Source of the DNA: Acidobacteriota bacterium
GTDB taxonomy: Bacteria; Acidobacteriota; Terriglobia; UBA7540
DNA: 16,630 bases
Reading direction: 5' to 3'
NCBI GenBank assembly: GCA_021828225.1
Contig: JAKASH010000011.1
Span: 1-16,630, forward strand
Part shown: piece by piece, positions 7,781-14,233 of the stretch
Numbering within the stretch: the first letter of the stretch is position 1
Layout: each line of letters starts with the position of its first letter
Position numbers and translations under genes: made by a program
The notes under the pieces: model-generated
What the model was told of the DNA's origin: nothing
The model's database searches: none
What the model saw: only the letters and a program-made list of their open reading frames with translations

Positions 7781-8932
7781 CTAGATAACCTTGAGACCCA
7801 TCTTTCTCGCGATGATGTTGCGCTGCATCTGAGAAGACCCGGCGGTTATGGTCGCGGCGGCTGCGTCCACGTAATGCAACGCCATATCGGTCTCACAGAC
7901 GTAGCCGATGCCGCCCAAGGTTTGCAGGCCCCAGTGGCTGGCTTCGACGTAGGTCTCGGAACCGAACAACTTGGCCATCGCAACTTCCTTGATGCACGGC
8001 AGGCCCTTCGCGGCCAGCCACGCCGCCCGATAGGTCAGCAGGCGTGCGGCATCGGCCTTGGTCTGAAGGTCTGCCCAGGCGTGAGCGATAGCCTGGAAGC
8101 TGCCGATAGGGCGCCCAAACTGTTTCCTTTGCTGGGCGTACTCGACCGCCTCGTCGATTATCCGTTGTATTCCGCCCACGTAATTGGCGCAGACGAAAAG
8201 CCGCTCAATTTCGAGGCCGGAGAGCAGCAGGTTCCAACCCTGATTCAGCTTGCCCAACAGGTTTTGCCGGGGCACGCGCACGTCTTCGAGAAACACTTCG
8301 TAGGTGCCGAACATCCGTCGACCGAAAGTATCCAGCCGCCGCAGCCGTACGCCGTGAGTATTAGGGTCAAGCAAGATAAGACTCAGTCCTTCTTGCTTGG
8401 AGGCGGTTCGGTCGGTGCGTGCGTAGAGCTGAATGATGGTGTTGGGCAGGCCTGCGCCGGAGCAAAAGCGCTTTTCGCCGTTGACGACGAAATGATCCCC
8501 CTCCACAGCCGCATAAGTCGTGATCGCGGCTGCGTCCGAACCTGCGCCAGGCTCGGTTATCGCGATCGAGAACCTCAACTCGCCGCTGATTGCCCGGGGA
8601 ATGTAAAAGCTCTTTTGCTCCTCCGACCCGTGACGGGCGAGGTTGAGCCCGCAGAACACCGTAGCACCGTAGCCTGACGCGATATCATAGCCGAAGTACC
8701 CAAGCTCCTCGCCCAAGACCACCATCTCCATGACGCCACCGCCAGCCCCTCCGTACTCCTGCGGCATCGGCACGCCAAACCAACCCGCCTGGGCCATCTT
8801 GGCGAACAGCTCCTGCGGATATTCGGCATTCCGATGCCACTGGCGCTGTTTGTCAGACGGACACTCCTTTTGCAGGAAGCGGCGGACGGTTGCCCGCATC
8901 GACTCTTGCTCTTCGGTGCAGCTAAACTCCAT
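7781..8932 (-). CDS. Acyl-CoA dehydrogenase (catalytic Glu in the LCAD/IVD position)
   Basis: A full-length 383-residue FAD-dependent acyl-CoA dehydrogenase. It has an N-terminal helical domain, the flavin/substrate motif FSIAITEPGAGSDAA (121-135), the beta-domain motif FVVNGEKRFCSGA, QQRKQFGRPIGSFQAI (267-282) and the C-terminal RNIIARKMGL. At the usual catalytic Glu position (EGTSEIQ in medium-chain enzymes) it has A364 (TAGSSQMQ). E243 in LEIERLFVCAN aligns with the base used by isovaleryl-CoA and long-chain acyl-CoA dehydrogenases, so activity is expected to be retained. The gene is divergent from ubiX across a 506-bp regulatory spacer. The 273 bp between its stop and the hyuA-like start (7508-7780) show no gene. 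The ribosome site before the ATG is weak. Exact acyl substrate unknown. Confidence 0.93.
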   Translation of the reverse strand: MEFSCTEEQESMRATVRRFLQKECPSDKQRQWHRNAEYPQELFAKMAQAGWFGVPMPQEYGGAGGGVMEMVVLGEELGYFGYDIASGYGATVFCGLNLARHGSEEQKSFYIPRAISGELRFSIAITEPGAGSDAAAITTYAAVEGDHFVVNGEKRFCSGAGLPNTIIQLYARTDRTASKQEGLSLILLDPNTHGVRLRRLDTFGRRMFGTYEVFLEDVRVPRQNLLGKLNQGWNLLLSGLEIERLFVCANYVGGIQRIIDEAVEYAQQRKQFGRPIGSFQAIAHAWADLQTKADAARLLTYRAAWLAAKGLPCIKEVAMAKLFGSETYVEASHWGLQTLGGIGYVCETDMALHYVDAAAATITAGSSQMQRNIIARKMGLKVI

Positions 8933-9438
8933 TGCTCTTGACCCGTAGAATTCGTTTGCGCCGACGCGGCACGGACTTCATCGGCTCCTCCTCCGGACTG
9001 CCTACCGATGGATCTGCTCGATATTATTGATCCGCGAAAAAGGCCGACCTCCGCCGCTCTTGGTTTCGAGAGAGGTCCCAAAGTCAATCCGAGCGTGAGT
9101 CACAAGCCAGATTGTTGCGACTCGACTGTTTCCTTCAAATCCGAGCGAAGCATAGTTAATGCCATTAAAAAGCAGCAACTAATGTCAATCAATGAGGGCC
9201 ACGACTTTCCTGCCGCGTCTGGACATGAAAGACACAGGTGTGGCCATTCGATACGTATCGAACGGCGACATTATGTAAGCAAAGCTATAGCTTCAAAGAT
9301 CGCTGCCTATTTTCCTCGGATTAAGGGGTCGAACAGGTGGCACGTGTTATGCGTCGGGATTTCTATCCATTTTTATTGGCTAGTTAATCGTGTTGAAGTA
9401 AAGCGCGCGGGTAAAGGCAATTCTCAGCACGAGCGATT
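8933..9438. promoter_or_regulatory. Divergent intergenic regulatory region with several dyads
   Basis: 506 bp without a recognisable gene between the minus-strand acyl-CoA dehydrogenase and the plus-strand ubiX. It is AT-richer than the flanks from about 9120 on. It carries four inverted repeats: an 8-of-9 dyad at 9097-9123 (GAGTCACAA / TTGCGACTC), TTAATGcCATTAA at 9156-9168, a perfect 16-bp palindrome at 9247-9262 and AAGCTATAGCTT at 9282-9293. Both divergent promoters should lie here, but I could not assign convincing -35/-10 boxes. A 144-codon open frame at 9008-9442 crosses it but matches nothing I know. Confidence 0.6.
9247..9262. promoter_or_regulatory. Perfect 16-bp palindrome, candidate operator
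   Basis: TTCGATACGTATCGAA is a complete dyad with no spacer, 176 bases before the ubiX ATG and 314 bases before the divergent acyl-CoA dehydrogenase ATG. Length and symmetry suit a dimeric repressor of TetR or similar type. No regulator gene lies in the window, so the partner is unknown. Confidence 0.5.
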
Positions 9439-10032
9439 ATGACGACACGACGACTGATTGTAGGAATCACTGGGGCGAGCGGAATAATTTACGGGGTCAG
9501 GTTTATCGAGCGCCTCCACGAACGCGGGGACACGGAGCTTCACCTGATTATGACCGACGCGGCTCTCCTCACGCTCGCGCAGGAAACCAAATGCTCGCCC
9601 AAAGAGCTGGAGGGCAAGGTGGCGGTGGTGCACAACGTGCACAACTTGGCGGCGGCGGTGTCCAGCGGTTCGTTTCGGACTGCCGGCATGGTTATCGTGC
9701 CGTGTTCGATGAACACGCTGGCCTCAATCGCGTACTGTCAGACCAGCAACCTGCTAACCAGGGCGGCGGACGTGTGTCTCAAGGAACGCCGACCCGTGAT
9801 CCTGGTGGCGCGTGAAACTCCGTTGCACTTGGGTCATCTTCGCGCCATGGTGGCAGCCGCCGAGACCGGCGCCATCATACTGCCGCCGGTTCCTGCCTTC
9901 TATTTCGGTCCTCGAACCATCGACGACCTTATCGATCACATGACAGGCAAAATTCTCGACCAACTCGGCTGGGAACATTCTCTGTTCAAACGCTGGGGCG
10001 AGACGGAACCGACCAAGCCGGATGTGAAGTGA
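9439..10032 (+). CDS. ubiX: UbiX-like flavin prenyltransferase
   Basis: A 197-residue protein that makes prenylated FMN, the cofactor of UbiD enzymes, from FMNH2 and a dimethylallyl phosphate. The N-terminal flavin loop is GITGASGIIYG (9-19), followed by SSGSF (75-79), VPCSMNTLASIA (87-98) and RETPLH (125-130). Active-site residues known from Pseudomonas UbiX are all found at a constant spacing: K129, R139, E140, Y169 and W200 correspond to K115, R125, E126, Y155 and W186. The gene appears intact. It is followed after 54 bp by a PPOX-like gene and then by a broken ubiD, so it most likely serves the full UbiD at 446-1903 or others elsewhere in the genome. The ribosome site before the ATG is poor. 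Confidence 0.94.
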   Translation: MTTRRLIVGITGASGIIYGVRFIERLHERGDTELHLIMTDAALLTLAQETKCSPKELEGKVAVVHNVHNLAAAVSSGSFRTAGMVIVPCSMNTLASIAYCQTSNLLTRAADVCLKERRPVILVARETPLHLGHLRAMVAAAETGAIILPPVPAFYFGPRTIDDLIDHMTGKILDQLGWEHSLFKRWGETEPTKPDVK

Positions 10033-10086
10033 ACGGAGAGGTGTTTCGTAACCAACGTCGCTCGCTTCCCATGCGGAGGCTCTACG

Positions 10087-10572
10087 ATGTCGGAATTTTT
10101 GTCTGACAGGCTGCCGGAGGTGTGTATCGCGGCCTTCAACGGTCGCGACTTGGAGCAGAAGTTCGGCGACACCTACGTGTTGCTGACTACGGATCCCGAC
10201 GGTACTCCGCGACCCTGCATGCTCAGCGCGGGAGAAGTTCTCGGCCTCGATGATCGAACGATTCGCCTCGCCCTATGGACGGGATCGCACACGGTCGCCA
10301 ACCTTGCCCGTGGCGTGCGCGCGGTAATCTGCTTCGTGGCGCCTCGCACCGTTTTATATATCAAGGGGATACCGCACCGGCTTGCGTTGAGACCCGAGGC
10401 AGGTCTCGAGTACTTTGAGATTCGGGTCGAGCGCGTAGATTCCGACGTGCATGAAGGTATGCCGGTAATCCAAGGTGTCAGGTTCACATCAGAAGCCGAG
10501 CCTACCGCCTCAGTCGTCAAGGCTTGGCAGAAAGTATTGAAGGAGCTTGCAGAGGTACAGCAAGAAATATGA
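10087..10572 (+). CDS. Pyridoxamine 5'-phosphate oxidase-like flavin-binding split-barrel protein
   Basis: A 161-residue protein that fits the PPOX-like split barrel: TYVLLTTDPDGTPRPCML opens the barrel, then IRLALWTGSHTVANLARGVRAVICFV and a C-terminal helix. A good GGAGG lies seven bases before the ATG. Its stop overlaps the start of the truncated ubiD (ATGA at 10569-10572), so ubiX, this gene and ubiD once formed a translationally coupled unit. Such proteins bind FMN or related cofactors. A role in handling FMN or prenylated FMN for the decarboxylase is attractive but is only an inference from position. It is not the vitamin B6 enzyme by context. Confidence 0.7.
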   Translation: MSEFLSDRLPEVCIAAFNGRDLEQKFGDTYVLLTTDPDGTPRPCMLSAGEVLGLDDRTIRLALWTGSHTVANLARGVRAVICFVAPRTVLYIKGIPHRLALRPEAGLEYFEIRVERVDSDVHEGMPVIQGVRFTSEAEPTASVVKAWQKVLKELAEVQQEI

Positions 10573-10820
10573 GCGCAACCATGATCAAAGAGGAATTTCG
10601 TGCCGCGAGCGGCCGGATTTAGGACCTAAGGAGCACCCTTGATTGGCTGCGAACCGAGGGCGACCTCATCGAAACCAATCGGGCGGCAGACCCCGACCTA
10701 GAGATTACGGGGTTGCAGAAGCACCTTGACGGCAGTTATCCGATTCTGTTCAGCGAGGTGCGCGCCAAGCCCAACCATCGGGTGGTGACCAATCTGTTCG
10801 GGGTGCCAGCAATCATGTGA
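10569..10820 (+). pseudogene. UbiD-family decarboxylase, broken N-terminal fragment
   Basis: The frame opens with an ATG that overlaps the stop of the PPOX-like gene (ATGA). It runs 17 codons (MSATMIKEEFRAASGRI) to an in-frame TAG at 10620-10622, then continues in the same frame as DLRSTLDWLRTEGDLIETN, then DPDLEITGLQKHL, then YPILFSEV and HRVVTNLFG, and stops at TGA 10818-10820. This matches the UbiD N-terminus (compare DLRDWIETLEKEGELARV in the intact copy in this window). TAG could come from CAG by one transition. About 400 residues, including every catalytic residue, are missing. Even if the TAG were read through, no active enzyme could result. Confidence 0.85.
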
Positions 10821-10879
10821 AACTCCCCCGTGATCATCATTTGACACCCCCCCCCATCCTTGCGATCCGGGGAGTTCAC
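10817..10879. repeat. Imperfect inverted repeat between convergent genes
   Basis: The left arm GTGAAACTCCCCCGTGATC (10817-10835) and the right arm GATCCGGGGAGTTCAC (10864-10879) are near-complementary with a few extra bases in the left arm. The stop codon of the ubiD fragment lies in the left arm and that of the minus-strand SDR in the right arm. The loop holds a run of nine C (10847-10855). It could act as a bidirectional terminator or be the scar of a lost mobile element; there is no T-run. Confidence 0.45.
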
Positions 10880-11709
10880 CAGGCGCTATAGCCGCCGTCC
10901 ACCGCAAAGACGGCGCCGGTGACGTAGCTGGAGGCCAGACTGAGCAGAAAGATTACCGCGCCGCGTATTTCCTGCGGCTGGCCGAGGCGGTTCATCGGGG
11001 TGAAACTCTCGGTCCGCTCGCGGACGCCGGGCTGCGCCAAGGCCCGTTCGTTGAGTTCGGTCGGCATCATCCCGGGCGCGATTGCGTTGACATTGATGCC
11101 GTACCGCGCCCACTCGATCGCAAGCTGGCGAGTCATGTTTTCCATCGCCGCTTTGCTGGCCGCGTAGCCGACCATCCGGTATGCGTTAAGCGGTTTTTGG
11201 TAGGGGCTGGCGCGGCTAGCGTAGATCGAGGTCACGTTAATTATGCGCCCGGGCCTGCCGCGCTCGATGAGCCGGTGGGCGACGCGTTGCGCGAGCATCA
11301 GTGCCGCGGTCGCATTGACGGCGAAAACCGCCTCCCAGTCGCGCGGCGACAATTTTTCCGCCGCGCCGCCCATAGAAATTCCGGCGGCGTTGACCAGAAT
11401 GTCAATCTCGCCAAGCCCGGCGATCGCGTCCGCGAATGCGCGGTCGAGTTCAGCGGCGCTGCTCAAGTCGGCTGCGACGGGCAGCGCTCTGACACCGAAG
11501 GTTTCCAGTTCCCGCGCGAGACCCTCCAGCCGCTCCCGCCGCCGCGCGACCAACGCCACGTCGGCTCCGCCAATTGCGACCGCGCGCGCGCATTCCATGC
11601 CGAGCCCCGAAGAAGCTCCGGTTACCAGCGCCACATGGCCGCGCAATGAGAACAGCGCCTCGAGCGAGTCCAGGGCGCTTGGCGCGGGTGGGTCAGGCTG
11701 CGCCGTCAT
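10876..11709 (-). CDS. Short-chain dehydrogenase/reductase (NADP type)
   Basis: A 277-residue classical SDR. The cofactor loop is TGASSGLG (30-37) and the NAAG motif is at 107-110. The Ser lies in NVTSIYAS (S161), and the catalytic YxxxK is Y182 to K186. Arginines following the second strand (VARRRER, 55-61) favour NADP(H) over NAD(H). The C-terminus VDGGYSAW is a natural SDR end, so the gene is complete. The start is the ATG at 11707-11709, four bases after the stop of the crotonase remnant, suggesting it was translationally coupled to that gene; a TTG further upstream adds residues without homology. It probably belongs to the acyl-CoA dehydrogenase operon upstream, acting as a hydroxyacyl-CoA or alcohol dehydrogenase. 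Substrate unknown. Confidence 0.9.
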   Translation of the reverse strand: MTAQPDPPAPSALDSLEALFSLRGHVALVTGASSGLGMECARAVAIGGADVALVARRRERLEGLARELETFGVRALPVAADLSSAAELDRAFADAIAGLGEIDILVNAAGISMGGAAEKLSPRDWEAVFAVNATAALMLAQRVAHRLIERGRPGRIINVTSIYASRASPYQKPLNAYRMVGYAASKAAMENMTRQLAIEWARYGINVNAIAPGMMPTELNERALAQPGVRERTESFTPMNRLGQPQEIRGAVIFLLSLASSYVTGAVFAVDGGYSAW

Positions 11710-11713
11710 CGGG

Positions 11714-11844
11714 CTATTTTCGGAACCGTCCAAAGTCCGGCTTGCGACGCTCCATGAAGGCGTTTCGTCCCTCCATCGATTCCCTCGGTCGCGTAATAGA
11801 GCGCGCGCGCTTGCGCGCGGTCATCTTTCGCAACCCGTGCGGCT
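11714..11844 (-). pseudogene. Crotonase (MenB/BadI-like) C-terminal remnant
   Basis: Directly after the stop of the acyl-CoA dehydrogenase the minus strand encodes ARALYYATEGID and then, one frame over, EGRNAFMERRKPDFGRFRK with a TAG stop at 11714-11716. Joined, this is the typical MenB-type ending (E. coli MenB: YMTEEGQEGRNAF). One extra base in the GGAGGG run near 11770 breaks the frame. The first about 210 residues of the enzyme are missing. Unlike the intact copy at 1953-2723, this remnant keeps the Tyr of the active-site tail (LYYATE) and the EGRNAF segment. Confidence 0.72.
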
Positions 11845-12993
11845 TTAGCGGTACGGCATAAACTCCCGTCCGAAAGTCTCTCGCGCGACAATTCCCTTCA
11901 TGACCTCGGGCGTGCCGTCGCCGATCTCCAGTCCGATAACGTCGCGCAGCCGTTGTTCGAACGGCAGCGACTGATCGTAGCCCATCCAGCCGTGCAAAAT
12001 GATGCAGGCATGGATTGCCTCGGCGGCCACCTTGGGCCCCAACCACTTGGCCATCGCCGCGTCCTTGGTGTGCGGTTCGCCTTGGTCGCGGTGGGCAAGG
12101 CACTGGTAGGCAAGGAGTCGGCCGGCCTCCACCATCGTCAGATATTCGGCGATCTGAAAGGAAACCGCTTCGTGCTTGGCGATCGGCCGGCCGAAGGTCT
12201 GCCGCTGCTTGGCATACTCCACCGTTTCCTCGAGCGACTGCGCCGCTGTGCCCAAACAGCCCAACGCGATCAGCGCGCGGTTGAAGTCGAAGGCGTTCAT
12301 TACCTGGTAAAAGCCGCCGCCCTCCCGACCCAGCAGATGGTCGACCGGAACGCGCACGTCGTCGAAAATCAACGAGCCGCGTTGCGAAAGGCGCTCGCCG
12401 GCGCTTTGGTAAACGCGGCGCGACACCCCCGGCCGGTCCAGCGGCACCATGATAGCGCTGATGCCGTGCGCTCCGGGCTCGCCCGTGCGGGCAAATAGCA
12501 GGCACGCGTCGGCCATGCCGGCGAACGTTGTCGAGGCCTTCTCGCCTCGGATCACGTAATGGTCGCCATCGCGCCGCGCGCTGGTCACCATCGCGGCCGC
12601 GTCCGATCCGACTCCCGGTTCGGTGATTGCGGCGGCGATCACATGGTCGCCGCTGGCCAGTCCGGGCAGCCAGGCGCGCTTGACCTCTTCGCCGCCGTGG
12701 CGGGCAATCACTCCGCCGACCATCGCAAGCTGTAGAAAGAGCGTCGTACTGAGATCGCCGCGGCCGAGTTCTTCGGCGGCAACCCCGGCCATCACAAACG
12801 AGGCCTCGCTGCCTCCGTAAGCCGCGGGCACGCTCAGGCCGGTTATCCCGAGCGCTCCGAGTTCGCGTATCCGTTCACGTGGGTAGGGCGTCCCGCGATC
12901 CCACTTCGAGTACTCGGGTATCAGCCGCTCGCGCGCATAACGCCTGACCGAGTCCCTGAATTGCCGCTCCTGCTCGTTCAATCCGAAGTCCAC
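11845..12993 (-). CDS. Acyl-CoA dehydrogenase with Asp at the catalytic base position
   Basis: A 382-residue acyl-CoA dehydrogenase with FAD/substrate motif AAITEPGVGSDAAA (121-134), YVIRGEKAS, KQRQTFGRPIAKHEA (262-276) and HGWMGYDQ. The position normally held by Glu in EGT is D359 (EIGDGTPEVMK), and there is no Glu at the alternative LCAD/IVD site (N238). Asp in this place occurs in a large ACAD subgroup and, as I recall, in enzymes acting on cyclohexane- and cyclohexene-carboxyl-CoA. I start at GTG 12991-12993, which follows GGGAGG by five bases and begins DFGLNEQERQFRDS; the longer frame to 13053 runs into the DUF1329 remnant. It heads a minus-strand operon with the crotonase remnant and an SDR. 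Confidence 0.92.
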   Translation of the reverse strand: MDFGLNEQERQFRDSVRRYARERLIPEYSKWDRGTPYPRERIRELGALGITGLSVPAAYGGSEASFVMAGVAAEELGRGDLSTTLFLQLAMVGGVIARHGGEEVKRAWLPGLASGDHVIAAAITEPGVGSDAAAMVTSARRDGDHYVIRGEKASTTFAGMADACLLFARTGEPGAHGISAIMVPLDRPGVSRRVYQSAGERLSQRGSLIFDDVRVPVDHLLGREGGGFYQVMNAFDFNRALIALGCLGTAAQSLEETVEYAKQRQTFGRPIAKHEAVSFQIAEYLTMVEAGRLLAYQCLAHRDQGEPHTKDAAMAKWLGPKVAAEAIHACIILHGWMGYDQSLPFEQRLRDVIGLEIGDGTPEVMKGIVARETFGREFMPYR

Positions 12994-12998
12994 TGGCG

Positions 12999-13004
12999 CC
13001 TCCC
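12999..13004 (-). promoter_or_regulatory. Shine-Dalgarno site supporting a GTG start
   Basis: Minus-strand GGGAGG five bases before the GTG at 12991-12993. It decides the acyl-CoA dehydrogenase start against the longer frame that would add 20 residues without family homology. Confidence 0.6.
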
Positions 13005-13010
13005 ATAATC

Positions 13011-13423
13011 TCAATCCAAGCGGCCGATGCTGGCGGAGCCGACGCGTTCCCACCTAGGGAAATGCGCGCCGCCAAGGCGAGCGTTGGGCAGAGTTACCAG
13101 CCGCGTCTGGCCGCCGTACTTTTCCCTGGCCGCCTGGAAGCCGGGCGCGAGCGGATGAATGACGGCCGGCCCCACCGGTATCTCCACCTCGGTGGGCATC
13201 TTCCAGAAGTATTTGCCCTCGAACATGTCAATCATGCCCAATGGCATGAACTGCCGATATTGCCGCCAGTTTTGCCTGGTGATGACCGTGCCGGGCGCCA
13301 CCGTTCCTGTTGGCTGTCGCCAGCCAGCCAGTCATTAGTAGTTGTCGTCCGGAGCCGTGTTCACGGTCGCGACCACAACAGACCCACTGCAATCACTATT
13401 ATGAATCGACCGATTTGCTTCAT
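13011..13423 (-). pseudogene. DUF1329 outer-membrane-associated protein, N-terminal remnant
   Basis: ATG at 13421-13423 behind GGCAGGAAG starts a signal-peptide-like MKQIGRFIIVIAVGLLW. The frame then hits TGA at about 13361. Homology resumes in another frame at 13301 with PGTVITRQNWRQYRQFMP, then FEGKYFWKMPTEVEI, then GPAVIHPLAPGFQAAREKYGGQTRLVTLP, the standard opening of DUF1329 proteins. Homology ends near 13075 and the frame stops at 13011-13013, so some three quarters of the protein (normally about 450 residues) is absent. DUF1329 proteins are exported and often sit in lipid, steroid or hydrocarbon degradation regions. The ACAD start follows directly. Confidence 0.75.
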
Positions 13424-13904
13424 CTTCCTGCCGCTTTGGCCGTTCCTAACGCACGCCAAGTGCCTATTGAGGAAGCATTAAGTGTGCCGACCATGAGCCA
13501 TGCCGAGCGCGCACCGTTGAAACATGGGGAGGAAATCGCCTTGTCATAAAGCCGTTGCCAGCTTGGACGCTGCCGGCTTGGACGCGCGGAGCGCGGATAG
13601 CGCGTGAGATGCGCCAGAGCATGCGAAGCGCACGCAAGCGCGATCCCCAATCGCTGGTTGTTACTTCTGGTAACGGCGAACTGGAGCCAAACAGTACAGT
13701 CGCGGCCGCCGCGAAATCCTCTTCGATTCACCAATCGGCTGGAACGCCGATAGCAACCGTGGCACGCTCCATGCTCTCCACTTCAGCGTTTGTGAACCAA
13801 TATGGCCGCTTCGGGGTTGCTTACAAGGTATGCGAGCTGCTTCGGGAACTGAATCTTTGCGGCGGTCTTATTTATCGGCTCGGCACGGAGACCCGGCGGC
13901 GGAA
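13424..13904. other. Region without a recognisable gene
   Basis: About 480 bp between oppositely oriented gene remnants. No frame shows convincing homology. It contains a 15-base tandem duplication around 13559-13585 (GCTTGGACGC at 13561-13570 and again at 13576-13585). A plus-strand frame crosses it and only becomes recognisable at its end, as the acyl-CoA dehydrogenase tail. Confidence 0.5.
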
Positions 13905-14013
13905 TTGGCTGGTGCCGGTTTCGCGCTTCTACCGCGATGCGCGAATTCTCGAGCTTGGCGAGGGAACCTCTGAGATTCAGCGCATGGTTATGGCTCTGAG
14001 CCTGGGTTGCTGA
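13905..14013 (+). pseudogene. Acyl-CoA dehydrogenase C-terminal remnant (first)
   Basis: The frame ends with VPVSRFYRDARILELGEGTSEIQRMVMALSLGC and TGA at 14011-14013. This is the classical last helix of an acyl-CoA dehydrogenase, including the catalytic-type Glu of EGTSEIQ. Residues just before (AYKVCELLREL with a GG after it) may be a decayed preceding segment, but I could not confirm it. Over 300 residues are missing. The remnant differs in motif from both intact acyl-CoA dehydrogenases in the window. Confidence 0.75.
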
Positions 14014-14034
14014 GGCGGCGAGTGGATAGTTGAT

Positions 14035-14233
14035 TTACGTTTAGCGCGCGACATGGCCAAATATGCCGCGGGCGCAGAGGCCGTCAAGACCGTGGACCTG
14101 GCAATGCAGGTCCACGGAGGAAGCGGATTCACCGGTGAGATTGATCCGATTACGCTGTGGCCGCTGGTGCGCCCGATGCGCACCGCGCCGGTCTCTCGCG
14201 AGATGATCCTTAACTACATGGACGGAGCACGAC
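14035..14233 (+). pseudogene. Acyl-CoA dehydrogenase C-terminal remnant (second)
   Basis: In the same frame as the remnant that stops at 14013, the sequence resumes with LRLARDMAKYAAGAEAVKT, then DLAMQVHGGSGFTGE, then LWPLVRPMRTAPVSREMILNYM. This is the C-terminal domain of a different acyl-CoA dehydrogenase subgroup (VSREMILNYV-type ending). The natural tail is lost and the frame runs into the next gene. The N-terminal 300 or so residues are absent. It lies directly before the intact enoyl-CoA hydratase, as expected for a former ACAD-hydratase pair. Confidence 0.78.

Noticed and set aside
7577..8677. 366-codon plus-strand open frame
   Set aside because: Mostly antisense to the acyl-CoA dehydrogenase, which has full family motifs on the other strand.
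9008..9442. 144-codon plus-strand open frame across the ACAD-ubiX spacer
   Set aside because: No recognisable family, AT-rich uneven composition, no clear ribosome site, and it overlaps the ubiX start; treated as chance.
10620..10622. In-frame TAG in the ubiD fragment as a recoded (pyrrolysine-type) codon
   Set aside because: The frame ends 65 codons later without any catalytic residue, so readthrough would not give an enzyme; a nonsense mutation in a decaying gene is simpler.
13559..13585. 15-base tandem duplication as a functional repeat array
   Set aside because: Only two imperfect copies inside a stretch with no recognised gene; too little to be an array.
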